Translations under genes and position numbers: made by a program
The notes under the pieces: generated by a model
The model's database searches: none
What the model was told of the DNA's origin: nothing
What the model saw: only the letters and a program-made list of their open reading frames with translations
Shown: piece by piece, positions 1 through 11,097 of the stretch
Position numbering within the stretch: the stretch's first letter is position 1
How the letters are laid out: each line of letters opens with the position of its first letter
From: Osedax fenrisi
Taxonomy: Eukaryota; Annelida; Polychaeta; Sabellida; Siboglinidae
Reading direction: 5' to 3'
NCBI GenBank assembly: GCA_964019155.1
Contig: OZ025239.1
Location: 114,076,520 to 114,140,519 of the forward strand
DNA: 64,000 nt

Positions 1-139
1 TTCGTTGAATAGGATCTCGTCTATTTGCTGGGCTTCCGTCTGTCTGTATGGGTGCGTTTGTACGTGTGTATATAGGTGTGTGTATGTGCGGGTTTATACA
101 TGTGTATATAGGTGTGAGCAGGTATATAAAGGTATATAC

Positions 140-184
<45 letters not shown>

Positions 185-260
185 CAGGTAATAAAATGAC
201 ATATACAGGTATGTACAATAACATATACAGGTATATACAATAATATATATACAGGTGTAA
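1..260. repeat. GT/TA-rich variable microsatellite
   Basis: Degenerate GTATATA-GGTGTG and TATACAGGTA units run from about 60 to 255 around a pure TA core near 142-170. Open frames here are Tyr/Ile/Val-Cys strings generated by the repeat and are not genes. Confidence 0.85.
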
Positions 261-481
261 AATTAATAAATAATAAATCAAGATATAAAATGACTAAGAT
301 TGATTAGTATTTATTGAGTACATCGGGCTGCATGCAGTGCACGCGCGGCGCCCGTATTCATCATAATAGACTATGCATATACTATGGACATGCACGCACG
401 CATGCATGGCACTGCGTTCGGGGGACATGTATACACACTAGTATTTACACATAACAATATACACTAATGTATATATATATA

Positions 482-521
<40 letters not shown>

Positions 522-574
522 TTATGAATTCGATTATTATCATTAATAATCATAGATACAGTATTGTATACAAT

Positions 575-606
<32 letters not shown>

Positions 607-761
607 ATAAAATGTATATTTATATATACAAGAAATAATTATGTCTTGTTATTTCTATAGAAGTAAGTATTATAATATTATTATGTACATTGTACATCTC
701 GGTAGTAAAGCTAACACGCGATTGTCGGCTTTTCTAAAAGCGTATACGTGTAAATAAACAT
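261..761. other. AT-rich spacer with TA microsatellites
   Basis: No coding signal is seen. TA runs lie near 470-525 and 575-605. A short GC-richer patch at 325-425 holds repeated GCATGC-like words (TGCACGCACGCATGCATG). Confidence 0.5.
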
Positions 762-900
762 GTTACACGCAGGTTACACGCAGGTTACACGCAGGTTACA
801 CGCAGGTTACACGCAGGTTACACGCAGGTTACACGCATGTTAGCATGTTACACGCATGTTACTCGCGTGTTATCCTTACTCGCGTGTTAGACTTACTCGT
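762..900. repeat. 11 bp minisatellite, GTTACACGCAG units
   Basis: Seven near-perfect tandem copies of GTTACACGCAG cover 762-838. They grade into diverged copies (GTTACTCGCGT) up to about 900. There are no unique spacers, so this is not a CRISPR-like array. Confidence 0.9.
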
Positions 901-1291
901 AAGGTTTTACTTGCGGGTGGATGTTACTTAATATAATAATCAATTTATAATACAAAAATGATGTACGATCATTCATGTACTATTCCCTGCGGTATTCAGT
1001 GGTATGTATGCACACACGATATAACGTTATTAATATAGACTATTATGCTGGTTTAGAATCACATAATAACGCGTTAACATAATTAATAATGTATACACAT
1101 ATGTAGGGGCTGACAGCATTGCACACCTAGGTTTTGATTGGGTATCACGGCCCCACTATAGGCCTATAGCCCTGGCTAGATCGCGGCACCACTATAGGGC
1201 TAGATCGCGGTAGCACTCTAGGGTCCATGGGAATACGTGCTGATATGGCGTATGTATGTACGCATCTGAGGCGCACTGGTCACATGCCCAT
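901..1291. other. Non-coding spacer
   Basis: No long frame is seen. Around 1130-1230 a partial duplication of CTAGATCGCGG-CACCACTATAGGG occurs twice. Confidence 0.4.
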
Positions 1292-1320
1292 GGGTAGGGG
1301 TAGGGTAGGGGTAGGGGTAG
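1292..1320 (+). other. G-quadruplex-prone GGGGTA tract
   Basis: Five G3-G4 runs are separated by TA (GGGTAGGGGTAGGGTAGGGG). This satisfies the usual four-run G-quadruplex pattern on the plus strand. It resembles neither the TTAGGG nor the TTAGG telomere unit exactly. Confidence 0.6.
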
Positions 1321-1556
1321 TCTGGCAATAACCCAATGCATGTGTGGTCACTGCGGGTATCCTATGGTATAGCTATATATCTCTAATGCGCAGACCGAGA
1401 GGCGTGAAGTGCTAGTACAATTAGGGCTGCAATATTAGAACTATAGTTAGTAAATGTATACATTTATAGCGTGAAATGACGCGATATCTACAGTAATATT
1501 CTACTGGAATCTGAATTTGGACCAATCAGCGTTCACCGATGTGGTTAATATAGTAA

Positions 1557-1591
<35 letters not shown>

Positions 1592-2433
1592 GTACTGTAC
1601 ATTTGTTATAACAACGGTACCCTATAGGGTTACCCTATAGGGTACGCTATATCGTGCTTGAGATATCTACTCGCTTGTGTTAATCCCTAGTCACCGCGGT
1701 CACTAATACAATGACCACCACTACTGACCACTACTACTGACCACCACTACTGACCACTACTACTATAGGGATAATACAGCTACTGTAGTGAACGACCGCT
1801 GCATTCTAGGGGCGTCATCTCGAGGTCATGTCCTTCGTAGGACCGGCCGATGTCCTCTACTACCCATAACACCGTCGTGCCCGACCGGATATTAATAATT
1901 ACGTGTGTGTTGCGTAATTGTTGGCCGGCGGGGGGGGTGCGTCATATCCGGGTGGGTATCTCTCTCTGCGCATGCGCGGCGAGCTAAGTCACCTGGTACG
2001 ATCACGTGGTGTTTACACTACGGTCATGTGATCACGTGTGGTTTGCGCTACTACTGCAGTAGTACCAGGGGTGCGATATCAAGCCGTGCGCTGCCATTGA
2101 TTCTACTATCTTTGTAGGTAGGATATTTGTGACCTGCGCGATCCATTACTTTCGAACATCGATCACACATAGAAACCGATCCTGATACATGTTAGAGATC
2201 AAAGGGGGCGTTGTTTAGTGTCACGATAAGCGTAAGAACCCATCTCCGTGCACGATACTATAGTCAATACTTCATATATGCTTATATTACTATAATAGTA
2301 TGAGCATATACAGTAGGTGGTGGGCATACTATAGTACTATCTATATAGAATATCTATAGATCTACTACCAAATATGGTATTAGTAATAAGAAGTGGACCA
2401 CAACTGATCGGTAGATCGCTAGGCCCCACGGCA
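1321..2433. other. Non-coding spacer with short tandem repeats
   Basis: Contains a TA run (1557-1587), two adjacent CCCTATAGGG palindromes (1620-1645) and a 13 bp tandem repeat at 1708-1766 (TGACCACTACTAC / TGACCACCACTAC). The 70-codon plus frame at 1905-2117 resembles no family I know. Confidence 0.45.
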
Positions 2434-2537
2434 GGGGTTATGAGGTAGGGCTATGTTATAGGGGCTATGAGGTAGAGGCTATGAGGTAGGGGCTAGGAGG
2501 TAGGGGCTAGGAGGTAGGGGCTAGGAGGTAGGGTCGA
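2434..2537 (+). repeat. 14 bp G-rich minisatellite
   Basis: About seven copies of GGGGCTAGGAGGTA or GGGGCTATGAGGTA. The plus strand is G-rich and could form G-quadruplexes. Confidence 0.85.
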
Positions 2538-2627
2538 TATAGGGGAAAGCTTACGTAACCTACACAGTATACGGTCCTCATATAGGCCTCTCATACACTC
2601 GGCGTACAAACAATGTGTACACTGTGT

Positions 2628-2752
2628 TAAGTTATCACCCTGTTATCTCCCTGTTATCTCCCTGTTATCTCCCTGTTATCACCATAGGGTACAACATATG
2701 TTGTCTCCATGTTATCACTCTGTTATTTCCCTGTTATCTCCATGTTATCACT
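2628..2752. repeat. 11 bp minisatellite, CTGTTATCTCC units
   Basis: About ten tandem CTGTTATCTCC/CTGTTATCACC units. The reverse strand reads GGAGATAACAG. Confidence 0.85.
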
Positions 2753-2804
2753 AAACAATCATCGCATTACGAGTGTACCTATATGTATGCGTAACTGACG
2801 TTAT

Positions 2805-3107
2805 TGTATATATTATATTATATATATATATAAATATATATAAATATATAAATATATATAAAAATATATGTATATAATATGTATATACCATGCAAGCGCA
2901 TGTCGTGCGCCGGGTTATTTCGACAGAGGTCACGCGATAGAGGTCACGAGTTAGAGTTCACGCGATAGAGGTCATGAGATGTACGCCGCTAATTCCCCGG
3001 TATAACACCTGCTGACATCGAATGTATCTATTCGTATGCACGAATGAACACAATTGTATGAACACAATGCAGTATACTTATATATATATATATACTTATA
3101 TATATAA

Positions 3108-3168
<61 letters not shown>

Positions 3169-3290
3169 TTATATATATATATATATATACGTCATGAATA
3201 TCATGTGTGCCGTTCGTGCATGTATTTATGTGTATCTATGATGGATGTATATATATATATATATGTATGTATATATATACGTGTGTAAAC
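2805..3290. repeat. TA microsatellites and short GAGGTCACG repeats
   Basis: TA-rich arrays lie at about 2815-2870, 3075-3190 and 3247-3282. At 2924-2980 a 15-16 bp unit around AGAGGTCACGCGAT repeats about four times. Frames of Tyr-Ile repeats here are artefacts. Confidence 0.7.
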
Positions 3291-3885
3291 GAAAGATATA
3301 TGTGTACACAACTCACACGTGTACTATGTCACATGACCGATTTCATCGGTATCACGTGTATCTATCGGCTAGATCACGTGACATTATCCTCCGCCTAGGA
3401 GGTATACATATAGGGTATACCCTATATATACCCTATATATACACTAAAGTAAATATGTGAAGATCTCACACAAGGGAAGTAAGTGAGTATATATATATAT
3501 ATATGTTATAAAGTAAAAGTTGTAAATCGAATTATCGAATTATCGATTAAAATGCATTTAGATGAACTAAGTATTGAGTAACAGAAATCGATATATCTAC
3601 GTAAAAACTTAAAACGCAATGTCGGTGTCGCGTACGGTCGATTACACATACGCCTAGCCATGTTTATACACACGTATAATTCTATTTGTATATGTATATG
3701 TTTTATCGTCGCTTTATCGTTCACTGTACACGATTAACAGACGAAATCAAAATATCAAATGCAAAAACGAATAACAGTAATGCACATCGTACAGTGTACA
3801 CTGCACATTATACAATGTACATTCCTGTTATTTGTTTTTGTATATTTATATTTTGTATCGTATGTTAATTTTGTTTCGTTATTTT
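3291..3885. other. Non-coding spacer
   Basis: No recognisable gene. A cluster of CACGTG-containing words (near 3350 and 3373) is followed by imperfect TATAGGGTATACCC palindromes at 3408-3440. Confidence 0.4.
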
Positions 3886-4155
3886 CCTATAGGGGTATCC
3901 CATGGGATAGTTCACTACCAGTATTTCCGGACATAATGTCCGGAAATGTTTGCTAGAAGGTGGATTTCTATAGAAACTTGCTATAGCAAGTTAACTACAA
4001 TTGTAGTGGGATACCCCCTTACTTTCCGGCAACTTGACGGAAATATAGTAACTTAAAAGGTGGTATCCAATTAAAACTTGTTAAAAATCACTTTCTACCA
4101 AACATTTCCTGACATTATTTCCGGAAATACTGGTAGTTGGAAACCCCCTTTAAAA
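3886..4155. mobile_element. Fold-back MITE-like element with TTTCCGGA palindromes
   Basis: The sequence around CTACCAGTATTTCCGG (3915-3930) returns inverted as CCGGAAATACTGGTAG (4121-4136). Inner parts also pair (AAATGTTTG-CTAGAAGGTG against CTTTCTACC-AAACATTT). A second inverted pair is GGGGTATCCC (3892-3901) and GGGATACCCC (4009-4018). No coding potential; the superfamily is unknown and the outer ends are not fixed. Confidence 0.55.
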
Positions 4156-4213
4156 TAACGCCGTTTGGTGAGATTGGCATACTCTTGGTTCTGCGTCTCA
4201 TCAGTTTGGTACA

Positions 4214-4362
<149 letters not shown>

Positions 4363-4634
4363 TAAACAGGTTTTTCTTTAATATAGTTTATACGAATATT
4401 TAATTTGTTACACACATGTTCACACAATCACACACACACAAAAACACACACATACACACACATATATATATATATATGATGCGATGTATGTAAAGCGCTG
4501 TCTATGTACTTTTACTATATATAGTAATAATAGTAATAGCTACCTGCAAACATACCTGCACACACAACTGTACAGGTATGTGCGTACACAGCGGTGTGTG
4601 TGTGTGCATTTTAATGAGCAGCACTACGATACAA

Positions 4635-5546
4635 GCCGGTGTCGTATTGAGATGATACCAACTATCGATATGATACCAAATGAACTTTGACATTTATATT
4701 ATCGCCCATAGATTTTTAAATTCACATTTACAGTGTTATAATAGCATATTATAATATTGTATATTAAATAATTAGCATTATATATAAACATTACCATGTT
4801 GGTAATGAAAAATGTATTTTAAACGATATAATCGAATTATTTTTTGTGATAGTATTTATTTCATTTAGGGTTTATTTAAGGGTTTATTTATTTTCAAATT
4901 AAATTAAAAAAATTTGAAATAATTAATTTATTATGGATATTTTGAAATAAACGAATGTTAATGTATTAAAATCATAAGTACTTATATCAATTAATTAAAG
5001 TGAATAATATTACATGTGAATACAATAAATGAGTTCAATTCTGAATTCATAAACTTAATAAACAATTAGAATTATATGTTTCGGACATTTATAATTAAAT
5101 AACATTAAATAAATTCATTTAAAAATTGTTTTAAAGTTATTAATATACTATGAATTCAGAATTGAACTAATTTATTGTATTCGTATGTAATATAATTTAT
5201 TCTATTGAATTAATATAAATACTTATAATGTTAATACATTAAAATTCGTTTATTTCAATATATTCATAATAAATTAATTATTTCAAAATTTTTTAATTTA
5301 ATTTGAAAATAAATAAACCCTAAAATAAACCCCAAAGGAAATAATTCTATTATATCGTTTAAAATACATTTTTAATTACCAACATGATAATATCTATATA
5401 CAATGCTAATTATTTAATATCCAATAATATAATATGCTATTATAACACTGTAAATGTGAATTTAAATATATATGGGCGATAATAAAAGGGTCAAAGTTCA
5501 TTTGGTATCATATCGATAGTTGGTATCATTTCAATACGACACCGGC
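4635..5546. mobile_element. 912 bp fold-back element with about 400 bp inverted arms
   Basis: The left arm (about 4635-5051) starts GCCGGTGTCGTATTGAGATG. The right arm (about 5149-5546) ends CATTTCAATACGACACCGGC. Pairing continues inward through GATACCAACTATCGATA, CAAATGAACTTTGAC, the AATAAACCCTAAA block and GAGTTCAATTCTGAATTCAT, leaving a loop of about 100 bp. The arms are diverged by scattered substitutions and small indels, so the element is not recent. No transposase frame is present and no clear target duplication was found. It is either a long-TIR MITE or a fold-back transposon. Confidence 0.8.
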
Positions 5547-5827
5547 ACGTCTATCTATAGATGGACCGCGCAATTAACGCACCCTTAAGACAATGAACTC
5601 GAGATGAACACGAACAGACGTACAGACAATAGAGAGACGTACAGACGATATAGAGACAGGCGTATTTCGTAATAGCACACCGAGATGTTACGTAATCATT
5701 GTAATAATAGTCATGTGCGATCACGTGGTACTCTCAGCTCGGATTCTATATATCTCTTTCTATCTCTTTATATATATATATATATATATATATATCTAAT
5801 TAACTATCCATATATCTCCTTCTCTCT

Positions 5828-5889
<62 letters not shown>

Positions 5890-6183
5890 AATTATCTATC
5901 TTTATATATCTCATTATTTCTCCCCCCCCAGTATCCCTACGTCTCCCCCTAGCTCCATATTACCATCAATCTCTATTATTAGATCTATCTCCATCGCTAT
6001 ATCCCCACTCACTCTCTCGCTCTACCCATCTCCTATATATGGCCCATTAGTTGATTAGTTAATTATTCTGATCACGCGCGATCTACATCTAAGTACATAT
6101 CTGGTCACGTGTGCCGTGATGCACTTAATTGTTAGAATACCATTAGCTAGCCACATCCGACGGCAGAGGTCGTATAGTCACCG

Positions 6184-6224
<41 letters not shown>

Positions 6225-6290
6225 ATTTTTAGATAATTTCATTCAATTAATAAAATCTACATATTATATATATATATATATATATACATG

Positions 6291-6327
<37 letters not shown>

Positions 6328-7430
6328 GATTTTAGAATCTGCTGATCTATTATCATAGTTTATATATCGAATGTATTATTAATGATACCGAGTCACGGGT
6401 TTAACTCATCTCTGACGTAGTAATGATAAGTAAGGAATCATCTAGAACGCTCACGTTCGCGCGCGCGCACACACGGCGTGTGTCACACGCATACCCACAC
6501 GCACATACACACACATATATATCGGCCATCCCTCCAATGGGATCAGCCCGTGTTTCAGTCTCTCTGGCTCTAGATGCTCCCTACTAAACCGTCGTGGACT
6601 TGAGATTAGTTATAATTAAATATAGCTTATAAGATTTAGAGACTATCGTCTAGAAATACATCTTACATATGTTCCTATCCAGTACCTATATTGTAATATT
6701 GTCCACTGCGGACTAAGTGTATCAGAACGTCTACCGAATCCTGAATATAACTCAGCTAAGCGGATACGATAGGTTGTCTACAGTGCGATATATCATCAAC
6801 AGAGGTTGGCTTCATGCACTTCGGCTTCAGTCGTATTCATCGTATTAATCTTAACGTATTATGTTACCAATCGGTTAAAGGATTATGATCGGTTATATCG
6901 GATGAGTTTTCTTGGCTATTAATTTCAGTGGTCGCCACTCCTACTGAAAATCTCTCTCTCTCATTTAGTCAGACAAGGGGTTCGAACGAGAGTTCGACTA
7001 AATTAGTAAGTAAGTTATATCGGAATATCGAATCGTGTGTATTCAACATCGCATCCTCTAACCTAAATAACGAATTACGTATATCTAAAATATATACAAT
7101 ATCTTCACCTAAAGAAGCTCTTACGTATAGTATACAGCCTATACATATAATAATTAAACTTATATCAATTTATTAATTAAATAAAGTGTTGTTAATTAAT
7201 ATTAGGATAAATGATATGATATATTTGATTATAACGTAATTACTAATTAGTATAATAATAATCACTAATTAGTATAATAATAAATAATAACAACAATCAA
7301 AACGGTATTATGGTTTTCAATTATTACTGCAATTAGCAATAAGATAGCAACGTGCACTAAAACCTATCGTCCTATAGCCTGTCTCTTATATATATATATA
7401 TGTATATCGATATTTCGTTGTGTGTTATGG
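5547..7430. other. AT-rich spacer with TA arrays
   Basis: TA arrays occupy about 5770-5792, 5830-5886, 6187-6222, 6265-6287 and 6296-6322. An alternating CG/CA patch lies at 6450-6515. The 82-codon plus frame at 6928-7176 shows no domain and I do not call it a gene. Confidence 0.5.
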
Positions 7431-7434
7431 TAGA

Positions 7435-7500
7435 ACGATATAGAGATAGAGAGAGATAGAGCGAGATACAACGAGATAGAGCGAGAGAGCGCGATATATA
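7435..7500. repeat. GATAGA / GAGA purine-rich repeat
   Basis: Degenerate GATAGAGAGAGATAGAGCGA units form a purine-rich plus strand. Confidence 0.7.
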
Positions 7501-7924
7501 ATGACCTCGCTATGATAACTTCTACGCATCACGTGGTGGGCGTGTCACTGTTTACGCATGCGCGCGCAGGTGCAACAGTTTAATAGAGCGTGCTGAGTAG
7601 CAGCCGTGGCTACCTGTATCAACCTGTAACAACAAACACCCGTGCGCATGTATGTATGTATGTGTGTGTAGAGAGAGATAGGGAGAACACGAACAGTGAG
7701 AAGTTCTTATACCGAGTTCAGGGGTCGAATTCGCGCACACGTGCGGCGCGCCATTAGTATAGCCGCACCACTACACGTGTGTGCGTGTGTGTGTGAGGTC
7801 GCACTAGAGGTAGACACTTATGTAACAGTGTCGATGATACAACACGCACAATACAGGTATTGTTATTACCTGCCGGCGGGCATCCTTTATACCATTAATG
7901 TTGTGTATCGTACAGGCGTCGCCC
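7501..7924. other. GC-richer spacer with CACGTG-type words
   Basis: Contains ATCACGTGG (7528), ACACGTGCG (7738) and CACACGTGTG-type sequence. No coding exon is recognised. Confidence 0.35.
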
Positions 7925-8420
7925 GTCGGGCGACCCGGTATCGTAACAGGGGAGGGGTATCGTACGGGCGAACCGATATAGTAATAGGGGAGGGGTATCG
8001 TATACGGGTGACCAGGTATCGTAATAGGGGAGGGGTATCGTACGGGCGAACCGGTATCGTAATAGGGATGGGGTATCGTACGGGTGACCCGGTATCGTAA
8101 TAAGGGAGGGGTATCGTACGGGCGAACCGATATAATAATAGGGGAGGGGTATCGTATACGGGTGACCAGGTATCGTAATAGGGGAGGGGTATCGTATACG
8201 CGTGACCAGATATCGTAATAGGGGAGGGGTATCGTACGGGCGACCCGGTATCGTAATAGGGGAGGGGTATCGTACGGGCGAACCGGTATCGTAATAGGGG
8301 AGGGGTATCGTACGGGCGAACCGGTATCGTAATAGGGGAGGGGTATCGTAACGGATGAGGAGGAGGAGTATCGTAACGGAGGAGGAGAAGATGTTACGTT
8401 ACGGCGGAGGGGGAGGTATT
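7925..8420. repeat. 38-42 bp minisatellite with GGGGAGGGGTATCGTA core
   Basis: About eleven tandem copies of a unit built from GGTATCGTAATA, GGGGAGGGGTATCGTA and CGGGCGAACC or CGGGTGACC. Units vary mainly by the insertion TATA before CGGGTGACC. Because the unit is close to a multiple of three and lacks stops, both strands give long repetitive frames (134 codons on plus, 207 on minus). These read as repeat translations rather than protein. Confidence 0.92.
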
Positions 8421-8723
8421 GTCGCATATGTATGCAGGTGGCGCTGTGGTAGCCCCTAGCGGCGCGGAGTACCGATGGTGGCTTGATCCGCGGTCACTGT
8501 TAGTACCTTAGCATACGTATGACTAATACCAGCACCAGTTCAGCGTACAGTGTGCGTGTGCGCGTGTTACTATTACTATTTTCAGAAATCCTAGTTTTAT
8601 TATTTCGCCGATAAAAGAATTATTTATTTACGACATTTATTATATTTATAAAAATAAATGTGTATCTATATTCACAAATATACGTTCTTACGTATATAGA
8701 TGTTCATACCTGTATATACATAT

Positions 8724-8773
<50 letters not shown>

Positions 8774-8829
8774 TCTTAACAAATTAGCTAATAGGTTATA
8801 ATAATAGGTTATAATGTAGCTAATATTAC
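8421..8829. other. Spacer
   Basis: No gene recognised. A TA/CA microsatellite runs from 8724 to 8766. Confidence 0.4.
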
Positions 8830-10340
8830 CTACTATTACTCCTATATCTTCTACAATTATAATTGATTTACTAAATAACTGTGAAATTACGAAATTCTCA
8901 AAATAATCTTTGATATGTCCCATCATATAAATACCATGTTTAGATTCTAATGATGTTGGTAATTTAAACCTATATCCATGCTTCCTATTATTGGTAAACT
9001 GTTTGAAACAAATATATCTAAGCAACTCATTAATTATGTTAATGACAATAATATTGCTCATATATATCAAAGTGCATACTAGAAGGGACATAATACTGAA
9101 ACTGCTTTACTCCCTATCATGAATGATATTTATTTCTCTTTAAATAAACATAGCTGTATTCAACTAATACAACTTGACCTTTCATCTACTTTTTATAGTA
9201 TCTCTCATGATATACTTATCAATAGGCTATCACAAATTGGAATTACTGGAGATGTTTTAAAAATATGAATTCAACTTATCAAAGCCTATTCGGTTAAGAT
9301 TCATAATTGTATTTCATGTGATAATATTTCATTATACGGGGTTCCACAGGAATCCACATTAGGTCCTCTACTTTTTACTATTTATATTTCTCCTTTAAAA
9401 AATATAATAAAACAAACACCAAATGTGAAATATCATATATATGCGGATAACATTAAAATGTACGCTGAATCTTGTCATCACGATAAATTAATGTTATGTG
9501 CAAATAATACTTTACTTATAAATAATAGTAAAACTATACTCTTAAATATTTCTATTTCTAATTTTGTTTTTCCTGATATTATATTTGATAATCTTTTAAT
9601 TACACCTTCATCTAAAATTAAATTCCTTGGAATATTTGTTTCATGTAATTTATTGCAGTCAGATCATGTATCATATATATGTAAATCAGCTAACTATCAT
9701 TTACATAATATAAATATCATTCGTAAATATTTATCAATAAAATCAACTATTCGACTTATTTAAAGTTTGGTTCTATCAAGATTAGATTATGGGAATATTA
9801 TCTTTATTGGAGCTCCAATATATATATATTAACACACATTTAACGAGTTATTCGCAGATGTATACAAATTATTTTTAATATCCCATATACTATAGTAGAT
9901 TTTCGACTAGTTATTATTTACATAAATTAAGATGGCTAGGGGTATCTTCCAGAATTAATTATAGATTTTTATGTTTAATTAAAAAAGTAATTATTTCTTG
10001 AGTACTTTCCTATTTATCAACGCTATTATCAGAGAAAAGAACTGTATACTCGAGGCGCTATCCCATATAACTTGAAGAGGCTCGATGTCGGTTATAAATC
10101 ACTATGATGTCCTTCAAGATGTCTGCTGTCTCGGTATGGAACAAGCTATAGCTTAGGTATACCTCTGTCGATATGAAGTGCTCCGTCTATCTCAATATTC
10201 CGCAAAAGACTGAAAAAATATCTTTTATTATAATTTTTTTTAAACATTATTTGATCACACTTTAGAGAATTGTTGCTTCTATTATTCGAGTGTATGAATA
10301 AACTTTATTATTATTATTTACTATTATTATATATATATAT
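8830..10340 (+). mobile_element. Decayed CR1/L2-like LINE (RT to 3' tail)
   Basis: Plus-strand translation in shifting frames gives RT landmarks in order: NFKPISMLPIIGKLFE (about 8960-9010), HIYQSAY and GHNTETALL (9065-9110), LIQLDLSSTFYSISHDIL (about 9165-9220), GVPQESTLGPLLFTIYISPL (9338-9400) and YADN for YADD (9439-9450). KIKFLGIFV follows at 9615-9645. After the RT there is a C-terminal trace (DYGNIIFIGAP, then RKRLKKYLL) and an AATAAACTTTATTATTATT tail at 10298-10340. In-frame stops, frameshifts and changed catalytic motifs (PQES for PQGS, YADN for YADD) show it is dead. The ORF1 and endonuclease parts are absent, so the copy is 5' truncated. Confidence 0.85.
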
Positions 10341-10444
10341 ATATATACATAAATACATACAAATATGTAATATATACACTTGTATAACACATGTTTAAAC
10401 ATCACTACGCGTGATGTGTACAAGGCGTTGTAATACACATGTAT

Positions 10445-10720
10445 CCAAGTAGTTTAAGAACGCGGCGTATACGCACGTGACTTCACACACACACACACAC
10501 GAAGACACGTGACTTCACACACACACACACGAGCCGACACGTGATGCGTACAAACAGACACGTGACGCGTACAATACGTCGCGTACACGACACGTAGAAT
10601 TGACACGTGACTAGCGTTTAGCACGAACCTCGTTTATGATGTAACCTAGACCACGTGTGTGCGCGTATGTGTGCGCGTGTGTGAGCGTATGTGCTTGAGT
10701 GCGCGCGTGTGTGTGTGCTA
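10445..10720. promoter_or_regulatory. Cluster of ACACGTGAC / ACGCGT motifs with CA repeats
   Basis: CACGTG (E-box/bHLH-type palindrome) appears about six times within 220 bp, mostly as ACACGTGAC, with ACGCGTAC words and (CA)n/(GT)n runs. No adjacent gene is visible. It may be a degenerate tandem repeat rather than a regulatory element. Confidence 0.35.
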
Positions 10721-10784
10721 TATATAGACATATGGCTTCGTAAGTATTATCTACCTGGTTATTGTAAGTCGCGAATGCCAAGTA

Positions 10785-10826
<42 letters not shown>

Positions 10827-11096
10827 GTGCATATCCATGGATAATAATATTTAATAATAATGACCTTTTACCTTATTATTATTATTTATTACGCAATAAT
10901 GTTAACCGACATAATTATTTACGACACGTGTATGTACACTGCAGTGTGCATGCATGCATGTAAAGTGTGTGTGTGTGTGTGTGTTTGTGTGTGTACTATA
11001 AACGAATATTATACTGCAGTATAATGTATACTACGTATACCAATGTATACATTGTATCGTTACAGTTTGTACACTGTACTATATACACTATATACT
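10721..11096. other. Spacer with TA and GT microsatellites
   Basis: A TA run at 10794-10820 and (GT)n at 10963-10995. Several short palindromes follow at 11005-11095. No coding signal. Confidence 0.4.
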
Positions 11097-11097
11097 A

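Noticed and set aside
762..900. CRISPR-like array of short direct repeats
   Set aside because: Units are directly tandem without unique spacers. The same holds for the 11, 14, 15, 22 and 26 bp arrays elsewhere.
1292..1320. Telomere repeat
   Set aside because: GGGGTA units number only five and match no standard animal telomere motif; the position is internal.
2628..2752. Homing endonuclease site (I-SceI-like CCCTGTTAT words)
   Set aside because: Only part of the site matches, repeatedly, as a consequence of the 11 bp tandem repeat. No intron or endonuclease is nearby.
7804..8427. 207-codon minus-strand frame rich in Arg-Tyr-Pro-Ser
   Set aside because: It is a translation of the 38-42 bp minisatellite. 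The plus strand of the same repeat is also open, and no domain or splice context supports a protein.
8672..9091. 139-codon minus-strand frame
   Set aside because: It is the complement of a plus-strand LINE RT remnant and ends in a TA/CA microsatellite.
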